A stretch of DNA of 64,000 nucleotides from a virus: positions 1 through 64,000 of IMG/VR virus record IMGVR_UViG_3300005736_000002. One strand, given 5' to 3'. The position numbers and the translations under genes are program-made. The notes under the pieces were generated by a model that saw nothing but the letters and a program-made list of their open reading frames with translations, made no database searches and had not been told where the DNA came from. Shown here one piece after another: positions 15,800-22,024 of the stretch (its first letter is position 1; every line of letters begins with the position of its first letter).

Positions 15800-16003
15800 T
15801 CAGCCTTTAGGGAGGTCTTGTCCGGTGAATGTTTCAAGGTCTTTGAGTAGCTCACGTTTCTCTGCCTCCATACGGGTGCTTTCACGTACATCGTTGTAGT
15901 AAGCCTGACCGTCGGCATAGGGTAGGTGCTTTCTGAGGTCTGCTATACGTTGATCCAAGGCATCCAGTTTCAGCAGGACATCAGCTTTTAGCGAATGGGT
16001 CAT
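15800..16003 (-). CDS. Array gene: helical protein without clear LI tail
   Basis: 67 residues, two charged helices (DVLLKLDALDQRIADLRKHL; ESTRMEAEKRELLKDLETF) and a short polar end GQDLPKG. It has the size, charge and position of an array member, but the terminal motif is reduced to LLKDLETF. It overlaps the 15981-16292 gene by 23 bases. Confidence 0.6.
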   Translation of the reverse strand: MTHSLKADVLLKLDALDQRIADLRKHLPYADGQAYYNDVRESTRMEAEKRELLKDLETFTGQDLPKG

Positions 16004-16292
16004 GATCGTGCCCTTTAGGTTGTATCAGCCCCATGAGTGCTGCTTTGTTTTGTTTGTACATTTCCCAGCGTTGGAGCAACTGGTAAGAGTCCAGAGCTTT
16101 TTCCCCGGTATGCTGAACCAGCATTCCTGTATCACCGTCAATCAATATTCGGGTGTTATAACAAGCTTGTTGTAGCGGGTGGGCAGGCTGGTAGGCACTT
16201 TCTATGTTTCTTAGTAACTCAGTTAAATGCGTTTCAAGGATGGCTACACGGGTTTCCAGATAGGTCACCCTATCCATTTGTATCGGGTTCAT
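15981..16292 (-). CDS. Array gene: coiled-coil protein with ALMGLIQP
   Basis: 103 residues. An N-terminal coiled coil (VTYLETRVAILETHLTELLR) is followed by a small beta region (NTRILIDGDTGMLVQ) and a helix leading to NKAALMGLIQPKG, then a 10-residue polar tail. The array motif is present but not terminal. It overlaps the preceding gene by 23 bases. Unknown function. Confidence 0.62.
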   Translation of the reverse strand: MNPIQMDRVTYLETRVAILETHLTELLRNIESAYQPAHPLQQACYNTRILIDGDTGMLVQHTGEKALDSYQLLQRWEMYKQNKAALMGLIQPKGHDHDPFAKS

Positions 16293-16491
16293 GAGGATAG
16301 ACTCCTATTAGGTCATGTATTTTTCGACGTTTAACGATTCTGTCGATCTGATCCAGTTTTTCCTGGTAGATTTTTAAGGCTTTAGGATGCGGGCAGTGGT
16401 TGGCTTTCAGTTCTTCGATCATGGACTTATGTTCTTCCAGTTGATCTACAGTCCATCGTTCATTCGGAGTCCCTATTTCTGTTGCTTTCAT
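16270..16491 (-). CDS. Array gene: helical protein with KIHDLIGV
   Basis: 73 residues from ATG 16491, which has GGAG 7 bases upstream; a GTG at 16506 is also open. A helical hairpin (VDQLEEHKSMIEELKANHC; EKLDQIDRIVKRR) runs into KIHDLIGVYPHEPDTNG. The array motif lies 10 residues before the end. The start overlaps the 16460-16690 gene by 32 bases. Confidence 0.62.
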   Translation of the reverse strand: MKATEIGTPNERWTVDQLEEHKSMIEELKANHCPHPKALKIYQEKLDQIDRIVKRRKIHDLIGVYPHEPDTNG

Positions 16492-16690
16492 TCGGATCTC
16501 CTGCACCGATCAGATCCAGCATTTCATACTGTTTCATGTAGGCATTGATGTCGTTGATACGTTGTTCATAAGGTTCCCTGGCATCAGCGTAATGCTCAGG
16601 AGGAGAGAGGAGTGTGAGGACTTTATTGGCGTTCACTAGCTCCTCATTCAGTTCCTCTCGAGTGAGTGTATCGAGGGTTCTCATGGTCAT
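16460..16690 (-). CDS. Array gene: helical protein with EMLDLIGAG
   Basis: 76 residues. Helices REELNEELVNANKVLTLL and EQRINDINAYMKQYEMLDLI lead to GAGDPNESNRNRDSE. The motif is close to that of 17685-17858 (QMLDLIGG) and 17327-17698 (KILDLINP). It overlaps the upstream gene by 4 bases (ATGA). Acidic, unlike most of the array. Confidence 0.65.
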   Translation of the reverse strand: MTMRTLDTLTREELNEELVNANKVLTLLSPPEHYADAREPYEQRINDINAYMKQYEMLDLIGAGDPNESNRNRDSE

Positions 16691-17079
16691 TTATCCTGGT
16701 CAAAGAGTGAGACGAAATCCTCTCCTGGAGTGAGGTCTATTTGTACCTTAGCCATGTTAGGGCGGTCAGGTAGCATAGGACTCAGGCCCAGTATCAGGCG
16801 CTTCAGTTTACGTTGTTCACGTATATCCCACTGGGTCAGGAATTCATTGGTTTTAGGGTGACGGTAGCTTTCTCCCTCACGGGATTGAAGTTCCTCTTTC
16901 ATGACTTTTATCCAGAAGACACGGTGATAGTACTGGGTAGTCATGTGACCGAACCGGTCATCGATGAACATCTGCAAGGCGTTCTCAATGTGTTTGGTAT
17001 CCATGTCATAAAGAGAAGTTTCTTGGGTACCGTTTATCCAGACGGGTGCGTACCCGTCATCTGGGTTAGTTGGAATCAT
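16687..17079 (-). CDS. Array gene: larger member with LKRLILGLSP
   Basis: 130 residues, the largest array member. The N-terminal 75 residues are rich in aromatic residues and His (MTTQYYHRVFWIKVMKEEL), then QWDIREQRKLKRLILGLSP and an acidic C-terminus ending VSLFDQDK. It shares the ILGL-P segment with 15184-15435. Both ends overlap neighbours by 4 bases. No family recognised. Confidence 0.65.
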   Translation of the reverse strand: MIPTNPDDGYAPVWINGTQETSLYDMDTKHIENALQMFIDDRFGHMTTQYYHRVFWIKVMKEELQSREGESYRHPKTNEFLTQWDIREQRKLKRLILGLSPMLPDRPNMAKVQIDLTPGEDFVSLFDQDK

Positions 17080-17318
17080 GCGAGCCTCCCATCAGATTTG
17101 TAGTAGTCAACACCGATGAGTCCCAATGCTTCTCGTTTTTTATTAGAGAGTTTGAGTTGTTTCAGGTGTTTGCGTATTTTTCTTCGTTTAGTACGAGAAG
17201 GTTCGTTTTCAAGAGCTGCTTCCAGACGATCTACATGTTGCAGGAAGCGGTACTCAGGGCAATCAGGAGGTAGATCTTTTCTCTTACTTACTATGGGTGG
17301 TGCTGCTTTGTGCATCAT
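17076..17318 (-). CDS. Array gene: very basic helical protein with EALGLIGVD
   Basis: 80 residues. The middle is strongly basic (SRTKRRKIRKHLKQLKLSNK) and leads into KREALGLIGVDYYKSDGRLA. The charge suggests nucleic-acid or acidic-protein binding. It overlaps the next gene by 4 bases. Closest in style to the 17327-17698 and 17685-17858 products. Confidence 0.65.
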   Translation of the reverse strand: MMHKAAPPIVSKRKDLPPDCPEYRFLQHVDRLEAALENEPSRTKRRKIRKHLKQLKLSNKKREALGLIGVDYYKSDGRLA

Positions 17319-17326
17319 AATAACCC

Positions 17327-17698
17327 CTACACTGTGGTTATGATCTGAGCCCCTAGAGCAGGGGACTTGATGACAGAATGTCCATAGTTCATTGCGAAGT
17401 TAATGTCTTTCGCTTTACGTCGAGCTTCCGCCGGGTCTACTACAGGTTTGGGTGGATTGATCAGATCCAGGATCTTCTGCTCTTTCCTACGCTTCAGACA
17501 CCTTTCCAGCTTTCGTATATGGTTCTGTATGGCTCTGCGTTTATGTTTACCTCGAGCTTTCTGAAGGGCTGTACGTTGGACTGCCAGAGCCTCCTCAACA
17601 CGCTGTATAGGATCGAAGGGTGTTCTTTTAGAGCTTTTAGTAAAATCTGTGTCCATCTGCAGTGAATCAATTATGTGGTCGGTATTAGAGACGGCCAT
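17327..17698 (-). CDS. Array gene: basic helical protein with KILDLINP and a C-terminal extension
   Basis: 123 residues. Residues 30-80 are a basic helix (RTALQKARGKHKRRAIQNHI; RKLERCLKRRKEQ) followed by KILDLINPPKP, then about 38 further residues (AEARRKAKDINFAMNYGHSV...). The array motif is thus internal. The start lies inside the end of the 57-residue gene upstream (14-base overlap). Confidence 0.65.
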   Translation of the reverse strand: MAVSNTDHIIDSLQMDTDFTKSSKRTPFDPIQRVEEALAVQRTALQKARGKHKRRAIQNHIRKLERCLKRRKEQKILDLINPPKPVVDPAEARRKAKDINFAMNYGHSVIKSPALGAQIITTV

Positions 17699-17858
17699 GT
17701 GTACCCCCTATCAGATCAAGCATCTGAGCTTTCTTTAACTTACCTTCGAAGTATCGAATACGTTTCTGGTGACGGTCTTTTATATGCCGTTTCTTGGCAG
17801 CTTTTTTACGTTGAGTATGGTATTCAATACGTCTTTCAAGAAATTCAAAGTGTGTCAT
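17685..17858 (-). CDS. Array gene: 57-residue basic protein with QMLDLIGG
   Basis: Begins at ATG 17858 and overlaps neighbours at both ends (14 bases each). The product is His/Arg/Lys-rich (LERRIEYHTQRKKAAKKRHI) and ends LKKAQMLDLIGGTHGRL. It is a clear relative of the 17845-18045 product, which ends LKEAQLLQMIGAPNDTL; both have an aromatic-basic hairpin followed by KLKxAQ. This pair suggests recent duplication and divergence. Confidence 0.65.
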   Translation of the reverse strand: MTHFEFLERRIEYHTQRKKAAKKRHIKDRHQKRIRYFEGKLKKAQMLDLIGGTHGRL

Positions 17859-18045
17859 TAGGTGCTCCTATCATCTGAAGTAACTGAGCTTCTTTCAGCT
17901 TCTCAGTCCAATACTTAATCGAGTTCTCGTGGTGAGTCTTTGACCAGGGTCTAATGGCCCGTTTGAGGTGTTCTTGGTGGAACGTGATACGTTTCTTTAA
18001 CCAAGTAATGCTCTGGTCGTTCTCTGGGTTTATTCTGGGTTTCAT
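17845..18045 (-). CDS. Array gene: 66-residue basic protein with QLLQMIGAP
   Basis: Basic and His-rich (WLKKRITFHQEHLKRAI), ending TEKLKEAQLLQMIGAPNDTL. Similar in layout to the 17685-17858 product. Its ATG overlaps the RNAP1 stop by 4 bases, so the RNA polymerase subunit and this array member are translationally coupled. Function unknown. Confidence 0.68.
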   Translation of the reverse strand: MKPRINPENDQSITWLKKRITFHQEHLKRAIRPWSKTHHENSIKYWTEKLKEAQLLQMIGAPNDTL

Positions 18046-18941
18046 ACCCCCTCCACAATCTCTTTATCGTGTAGTTCAATGATGGCCTTTCTGAACGCAT
18101 TACCCTGGGTAGATACGTGGTATCCCTGGGCGTATGTGCGGCCTCGTTTATCGACTTTGTGCGTGAGCCAGAACTCATTACCTTGATGGATCAAGTCCCT
18201 GTAGATCAGGTAGGAGTCCTTCACGAACTTCTCCCATTGCTCTTTACGTTCTGGGTCTTCGATCAGTTTTTTAGGTATCTCAGAGTATGTCTTTAGCAGC
18301 TCTACATTGAGGCTCAGAGGCACCTGATTGAACCGGTTAATACTGTCCAGACAGATATCATCTTCATGGAAATTAACGTTACCGCCTAAGATAAGAGAGT
18401 CACGTTTAGTAAGGTAACCGCTGTCGTAGTTACTGCGGACTTTCTTCGGTGGAACAATCATGGGTGGTAAGTATTTGGTCTGAGCTATGAAGCGTTGTAA
18501 TCCTTCGCTTGGCGTGATGCGTGGACGTACCATCAGAGAGGCTTGTTTGCTCTCTTTTATGATGTCATAGATGTCCAGATCACACAGGACTGCAAGGATC
18601 TCAGCGGAGGTCTTAACGCCGTCTCCTTTGTCTGAGAAACCCAGTTTTCCTGCGAGTTGACCGACAACCTGGGTGAACAGAGTGGTCTTCTCGAGCACCA
18701 GGATTTCCATGATGACTTCCATCACAATCTCTTCCAGATCGAGGATGAGGAGCTGCTCTACACGGATACGTTTGGAGTCGTGATACTCCGGTGCTTTGTT
18801 GATGTAATCAATCAGCAATAGCTTACCTTCAGTAATGATCTGGGCTGCACCGTCTGTCTCTTCAATCTCCTTTTTGATGGCTTTACGGATGTTGGATTTA
18901 GAGAACATTTTCTCAATGTCTTCTTGGAATTCAGGCAGCAT
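18042..18941 (-). CDS. RNAP1, small subunit of split T7-like RNA polymerase (N4 gp15-like)
   Basis: 299 residues (N4 gp15 is about 269). It matches the part of T7 RNA polymerase that precedes motif A: YLPPMIVPPKKV (157-168) corresponds to the RPMxxPP region, and DKRGR (264-268) is the T/DxxGR motif that contacts the RNA-DNA hybrid. It ends shortly after that motif, exactly where N4 splits the enzyme. The rest is RNAP2 at 13246-14439. In N4 the two genes are adjacent; here thirteen array genes and an HNH gene lie between. It is flanked on both sides by array members. Confidence 0.9.
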   Translation of the reverse strand: MLPEFQEDIEKMFSKSNIRKAIKKEIEETDGAAQIITEGKLLLIDYINKAPEYHDSKRIRVEQLLILDLEEIVMEVIMEILVLEKTTLFTQVVGQLAGKLGFSDKGDGVKTSAEILAVLCDLDIYDIIKESKQASLMVRPRITPSEGLQRFIAQTKYLPPMIVPPKKVRSNYDSGYLTKRDSLILGGNVNFHEDDICLDSINRFNQVPLSLNVELLKTYSEIPKKLIEDPERKEQWEKFVKDSYLIYRDLIHQGNEFWLTHKVDKRGRTYAQGYHVSTQGNAFRKAIIELHDKEIVEGV

Positions 18942-18945
18942 GGGC

Positions 18946-19161
18946 TTAGTCCTTATGAATTAACTTGAGGCTATCGTAGTAGGGTTTTAGGAGTTCAAGT
19001 TCTTTACGGGCTTTTCTCATAGAAGCTGCATTGTCGAAAGCGCAGCTAGGACAGAAAGTAGGGTGATGGTCACAACCAACACAGACTTCAGGTGTTTGTA
19101 CTTTACTGTCCTGGTATTGCATTTGTTCCAGAGCTATGTCGAGTGATTTGATTAGGCTCAT
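18946..19161 (-). CDS. Array gene: cysteine-rich protein with SLKLIHKD tail
   Basis: 71 residues. CVGCDHHPTFCPSC (27-40) is a C-x2-C ... C-x2-C zinc-binding pattern. The C-terminal helix KARKELELLKPYYD ends SLKLIHKD. It overlaps the membrane gene upstream by 59 bases in another frame. Together with 19944, 20125 and 20354 it forms the cysteine-containing subgroup of the array. Confidence 0.65.
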   Translation of the reverse strand: MSLIKSLDIALEQMQYQDSKVQTPEVCVGCDHHPTFCPSCAFDNAASMRKARKELELLKPYYDSLKLIHKD

Positions 19162-19255
19162 GGTTCATTTCCTCTTCAAACACCTGGTTCGAGATCCCAA
19201 TAAAAAGGGCCAACAGTGTGGCCCCTATAAGTAACTTTCCGACGGTCAGTCCCAT
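19103..19255 (-). CDS. Single-pass membrane peptide
   Basis: 50 residues from ATG 19255, which has GGAGG about 10 bases upstream. Residues 5-22 (VGKLLIGATLLALFIGIS) form one membrane segment; the C-terminal half is polar and acidic. The end overlaps the following array gene in another frame, and the start overlaps the SLOG gene end by 10 bases. No LI tail. Could be a small inner-membrane toxin-like or signalling peptide, but nothing specific is visible. Confidence 0.55.
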   Translation of the reverse strand: MGLTVGKLLIGATLLALFIGISNQVFEEEMNHEPNQITRHSSGTNAIPGQ

Positions 19256-19656
19256 GGTGGTGAATCCTCCGGTACGTGCTGTTCTATCCTGGGTCGGTAC
19301 TTCACAACCCAGTGCAGGATGTCTTTCTGACGACAAATGTCGATCATGTGCTTGGTGCCTTTACTCACCTCATCCCAGAAGATAATGGCAGCGTCACAGA
19401 CTTCAGCCATCTCCTCATTTCTGAGATAACCTGCACGTTTCCCGTGCTTGTCCCAGTTGGCTGGATACTTCTCAAGTCCGAGGCTATATTCCTTCGCTAT
19501 ACGCTCTCCCAGTAGGTCTGCACCTCGAGCCCCACCACTGACAATACACACACCTTGGTTCTCCAGTTCTTTCTCTTTAGCGAACTGACAAACTATCTTT
19601 TCCATCAGTGGATAGTCATCAAACTCACGACTACCGGCAATACAAATACGAAACAT
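19246..19656 (-). CDS. SLOG-family (DUF2493/YspA-like) protein
   Basis: 136 residues. RICIAGSREFDDY at the N-terminus and IVSGGARGADLLGERIAKEY (57-76 region) are the signature of DUF2493/YspA SLOG domains, with AIIFWDEVSKGTKHMID completing the Rossmann-like core. SLOG domains bind nucleotides or nucleotide-derived ligands and turn up in NAD/ADP-ribose and second-messenger contexts and in anti-phage systems. In a phage early region it may sense or sequester a host nucleotide signal; this is inference. It lies within the array and has its own intergenic region upstream (19657-19735). Confidence 0.85.
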   Translation of the reverse strand: MFRICIAGSREFDDYPLMEKIVCQFAKEKELENQGVCIVSGGARGADLLGERIAKEYSLGLEKYPANWDKHGKRAGYLRNEEMAEVCDAAIIFWDEVSKGTKHMIDICRQKDILHWVVKYRPRIEQHVPEDSPPWD

Positions 19657-19735
19657 AGTCTTCTCCTTAACTTGATACCCAACACCTGCGCGAATGCGCT
19701 CGTCTATATAAACCTCGCGGAGGCGAGGCTAGTGA
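19657..19735 (-). promoter_or_regulatory. Intergenic control element: stem-loop plus GCGCGAATGCGC repeat
   Basis: Contains a perfect 6-bp stem CCTCGC/GCGAGG with GGAG loop (19713-19728), 7 bases after the stop of the 19736-19930 gene, and the 12-base element GCGCGAATGCGC (19688-19699) that recurs at 21676 and 22379. The word GATACCCAACA at 19674 also occurs near 3211. The stem-loop may end the upstream transcript; the repeat may be a promoter or operator for the SLOG gene. Confidence 0.45.
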
Positions 19736-19930
19736 TTATTCAGGTACGTCGATACCTATCAGGAAGGCTTCAAATTTGATTTGCTTGATGTTTTCTTCTA
19801 GTTCTTTGATTCTATCTAGGTGCTTGCGTCTACGTTTACCCATAGTTTCTTGGGCACGTTCCTGATTCCATTCCATCCAGTGCCTATTATGATTAACTAT
19901 TTCCTGGGCTCTTTTTGCTGTTCTTATCAT
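19736..19930 (-). CDS. Array gene: basic helical protein with EAFLIGIDVPE tail
   Basis: 64 residues, one long basic helix (NQERAQETMGKRRRKHLDRI then KELEENIKQIKF) ending EAFLIGIDVPE. The tail is a looser version of the array motif. It is followed by a stem-loop, so it may end one transcript. Unknown function. Confidence 0.62.
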   Translation of the reverse strand: MIRTAKRAQEIVNHNRHWMEWNQERAQETMGKRRRKHLDRIKELEENIKQIKFEAFLIGIDVPE

Positions 19931-19943
19931 GAGTTATTCCTAC

Positions 19944-20135
19944 TTAACCGGTGATCAGTTGAAGGGTATCTATCTTTGTCTGCATCTCAGCGAGTTCTTC
20001 ATCAGGTACCGTGAATAAACAGTTATCACAGTGCTCCTCAGTACAACCGGCTTTGCGCTTTATCTGACTGCAGATGGTTTCGTTCATGTCTGCTTCCAGG
20101 TAGGTAATACACATCAGATCTATCTTATGTTTCAT
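19944..20135 (-). CDS. Array gene: cysteine-containing protein with TLQLITG tail
   Basis: 63 residues. Cysteines cluster as CSQIKRKAGCTEEHCDNC. The C-terminal helix EELAEMQTKID ends TLQLITG. It overlaps the 20125-20361 gene by 11 bases and resembles it and 20354-20590 in layout: leading IDLxxIxxL-like strand, cysteine cluster, helix, LI tail. It is probably the most diverged of that trio. Confidence 0.65.
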   Translation of the reverse strand: MKHKIDLMCITYLEADMNETICSQIKRKAGCTEEHCDNCLFTVPDEELAEMQTKIDTLQLITG

Positions 20136-20361
20136 GACTGTCTCCTGAGTGGATCAAGTTAACGACATCCAGTTTCTTCTGGACTTCAGTTAGATCTATT
20201 CGGTTGTGATACAGAGGGCATTTAATACACATACCCCCATGACAAGCTTCCTGAGACAGATGACTGATCGCATCACAGATGTCTTCAAAATCATTCTCAG
20301 GGTTAGCCCCAATCACAGTATTAAGTTTCTCGATGATGGTGAGATCTACTTCATTACTCAT
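20125..20361 (-). CDS. Array gene: cysteine-containing protein with VVNLIHSG tail (paralogue of next)
   Basis: 78 residues: EVDLTIIEKLNTVIG start, cysteines in CHGGMCIKCPLYHN, then TEVQKKLDVVNLIHSGDSHET. It is clearly a tandem duplicate of the 20354-20590 product, which has the same order and nearly the same C-terminus. The two overlap by 8 bases. A metal-binding cluster of three to four cysteines is likely. Unknown function. Confidence 0.7.
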   Translation of the reverse strand: MSNEVDLTIIEKLNTVIGANPENDFEDICDAISHLSQEACHGGMCIKCPLYHNRIDLTEVQKKLDVVNLIHSGDSHET

Positions 20362-20590
20362 GACTACCCCCTGGATGTATTAAGTTCACTACATTCAACT
20401 GTTTTTGGATCTTTTTATAGTTGTGGGTTTTATGGGCAAGAGGACACTGATCACAAGGTACATCAGGAGGACAGCAACCACGCTCGTTGACCAACTCACA
20501 GATGCTTTTTGAGTCTTCTCTGGTTAGTTCAGAGTCCTGTCTGAGTAGATTATTAATCTTAGTGATAACAGTTAAATCTATCTGGCTCAT
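20354..20590 (-). CDS. Array gene: cysteine-containing protein with VVNLIHPG tail
   Basis: 78 residues: QIDLTVITKINNLLR start, CCPPDVPCDQCPLAHK cluster, then YKKIQKQLNVVNLIHPGGSHE. Paralogue of 20125-20361. Conservation of both the cysteine cluster and the C-terminal NLIH while the rest drifts suggests that both parts are functional. It overlaps its copy by 8 bases. Confidence 0.7.
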   Translation of the reverse strand: MSQIDLTVITKINNLLRQDSELTREDSKSICELVNERGCCPPDVPCDQCPLAHKTHNYKKIQKQLNVVNLIHPGGSHE

Positions 20591-20599
20591 GATTTACTC

Positions 20600-20791
20600 C
20601 TACTTAATTTCGTTTATCAGATCGATTACTACCAGCTTTAGACTGAGCGTTGTTTCAGACATTTCAGCTCTTTTAATAAGCTTATCCAGGCGCTTCTGTC
20701 TTTCTTCTTTGCGCATTTCAATTAACGCCTGGTGATTACTAATACCCTTAACTAAAGCTCGGGCTTTGACGCTCTCCACAGTAATGTCCAC
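20600..20791 (-). CDS. Array gene: helical protein with VIDLINEIK tail
   Basis: 63 residues, a basic helical hairpin (EMRKEERQKRLDKLIKRAEM) ending LSLKLVVIDLINEIK. It is the first array member transcribed (rightmost). GGAGACAGTCGTGG precedes its ATG. Function unknown. Confidence 0.65.
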   Translation of the reverse strand: MDITVESVKARALVKGISNHQALIEMRKEERQKRLDKLIKRAEMSETTLSLKLVVIDLINEIK

Positions 20792-20819
20792 GACTGTCTC
20801 CTTACTATCTGTCCAATGA

Positions 20820-20852
20820 AATCAGCAGAAGGCACAATGGCCCTCTGCTCAT
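20820..20852 (-). other. Stem-loop in the gap before the array
   Basis: An imperfect inverted repeat, GCAGAAGGC and GGCCCTCTGC (20825-20849), lies just after the stop of the 53-residue gene and before the first array gene. There is no T run. It may separate the first early transcript from the array. Confidence 0.4.
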
Positions 20853-20856
20853 GTCA

Positions 20857-21018
20857 CTAACATATTGGTGATATACGTTTAACTTTCATATTGAAGTTTT
20901 CTTCAACGTGCTTTCTCACGGCCTCAAAGGATTTACCGTATTCATACAGCACCGTTCCGTCTTCACAGGTGATCATAAACTTCATCAATTTAGGTACTCC
21001 TTTCACTTCAGCGTTCAT
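20857..21018 (-). CDS. Small hypothetical protein
   Basis: 53 residues from ATG 21018, which has GGAGAGACTG upstream. MKFMITCEDGTVLYEYGKSF followed by a helix (EAVRKHVEENF) and a basic end looks like a compact beta-beta-alpha fold. No LI tail. It sits between the 86-residue gene and the array with short gaps. No family recognised. Confidence 0.6.
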   Translation of the reverse strand: MNAEVKGVPKLMKFMITCEDGTVLYEYGKSFEAVRKHVEENFNMKVKRISPIC

Positions 21019-21028
21019 CAGTCTCTCC

Positions 21029-21289
21029 TTACCAACAGTATTGATAACCAGTAGTTTCTTCTGCTTTGTTAGTCGCAGCTTCTTCCAGCCCTTTCAGGCT
21101 GAACTCAGGGTTTCTGATCAGACCCGCCTCAACAGCGTGGCAACTGACTTCAACCATCAGTTGATTCTCAACCTGGTTCAGATAATCAATATCTTCTTGC
21201 GAATCTGCACCTCGATGCAGAACGAAATAACGAGCTTCAATTACTTTTTCAGCAACATCGATTAGTGCCTGTGGAACGATGTATTTCAT
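21029..21289 (-). CDS. Helical hypothetical protein
   Basis: 86 residues, mostly helical (ALIDVAEKVIEARYFVL; DYLNQVENQLMVEVSCHAVE), ending in an aromatic GYQYCW. No family recognised. It follows the terminator at 21311-21341, so its transcription must come from a promoter near that gap or from read-through. Confidence 0.6.
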   Translation of the reverse strand: MKYIVPQALIDVAEKVIEARYFVLHRGADSQEDIDYLNQVENQLMVEVSCHAVEAGLIRNPEFSLKGLEEAATNKAEETTGYQYCW

Positions 21290-21310
21290 TGCTTCTTACC
21301 TCTGACTACT

Positions 21311-21341
21311 TACAAAACAAAAGGGACACCGAAGCGTCCCC
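21311..21341 (-). terminator. Rho-independent terminator
   Basis: Minus-strand GGGACGC-TTCG-GTGTCCC (one G-T pair) followed by TTTTGTTTTG, 8 bases after the stop of the 21349-21618 gene. Confidence 0.85.
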
Positions 21342-21348
21342 TTATTTA

Positions 21349-21618
21349 TTACTCACCAGCAGCTTTGGCGAATGAGAAATCATCTGCTGACTGCTCAGTG
21401 ATAACGTTCATATCACATGAGACTTTCAGACCATCGAGATCACCAGCATTGATCAAGGCTTCATGTAACGCCTTACTCTTCATCAGCTTGATACCACCGA
21501 TCTGCTTACGAGTACCATCAGCCATCTCAACGTAAACGTTAAGGAAGCCTGCTGCTTTCTCAAACTTAGCTACGTTACCGTTGTCGTTCTGTACTGCTTC
21601 ATCTTTTGCGAATGCCAT
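21349..21618 (-). CDS. Small early protein, beta-rich
   Basis: 89 residues from ATG 21618; AGAGGAAATACGTC gives a good ribosome binding site. Longer upstream frames lack support. The middle (GFLNVYVEMADGTRKQIGGI) looks like a beta sheet; the end is ADDFSFAKAAGE. Similar small proteins (FLNVYV--ADGT--K-GGI--) are found in several N4-type and other podoviruses, to my recollection; their function is unknown. It has its own upstream control region and a downstream terminator, so it forms a single-gene early transcription unit. Confidence 0.65.
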   Translation of the reverse strand: MAFAKDEAVQNDNGNVAKFEKAAGFLNVYVEMADGTRKQIGGIKLMKSKALHEALINAGDLDGLKVSCDMNVITEQSADDFSFAKAAGE

Positions 21619-22024
21619 GACGTATTTCCTCTTTACGAATAATTTCAACACCAACACGGTGCTTTTCCGTCATTAGCGCGAATGCGCCTACACAAATGTC
21701 TAAAGTCTTAGGGAGATTGGTCGATAAATAGATAGAGTATCGGTAACGTATCGTTTAGGAATTCTTCCTAGATACTGTATCGGAATGATGTGATACCATT
21801 TCTGGTGCACCAGTGTGAGTCCTGTCTGTCATGTATGTGGTGTTTGTAAGCCTCTCTCAGGAGGATTCAGAGTTGAGTAGTGCGATGACACCACTCACTG
21901 CTTGAATGAGCTTACAGAGCGTCAGAGGAGCACGTCCTCTCAGTCCTTTCTTATACTTTCCTATCTCACCCGTGTAGTGTTTGTTGTGTAATATACGCAC
22001 TGACCCGAAGGCCAGTGCTGTAGG
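21619..22024 (-). promoter_or_regulatory. Early intergenic control region, no gene seen
   Basis: Holds the second GCGCGAATGCGC element (21676-21687), three CGATAC words on the minus strand at 21737-21780 (two as CCGATAC), a 6-bp/3-base hairpin TAGGAA-TTC-TTCCTA (21756-21770), the palindrome CTGGTGCACCAG (21806-21817 region), a 6-bp hairpin AGAGGA-GCACG-TCCTCT (21932-21949 region) and, touching the upstream gene stop, a 9-bp stem with TTCG loop (about 22000-22021). Only very short open frames occur. The density of symmetry elements suggests promoters for phage RNA polymerases. Confidence 0.5.

Noticed and set aside
15646-15919. A 90-residue version of the 15646 array gene
   Set aside because: The N-terminal 40 residues overlap the preceding gene and resemble a shadow frame; the GTG start at 15798 follows a Shine-Dalgarno sequence directly after the neighbour's stop.
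21599-21673. A 24-codon leader-like frame before the 21349-21618 gene
   Set aside because: No ribosome binding site and it overlaps the real gene start; kept only as a remote possibility of a leader peptide.
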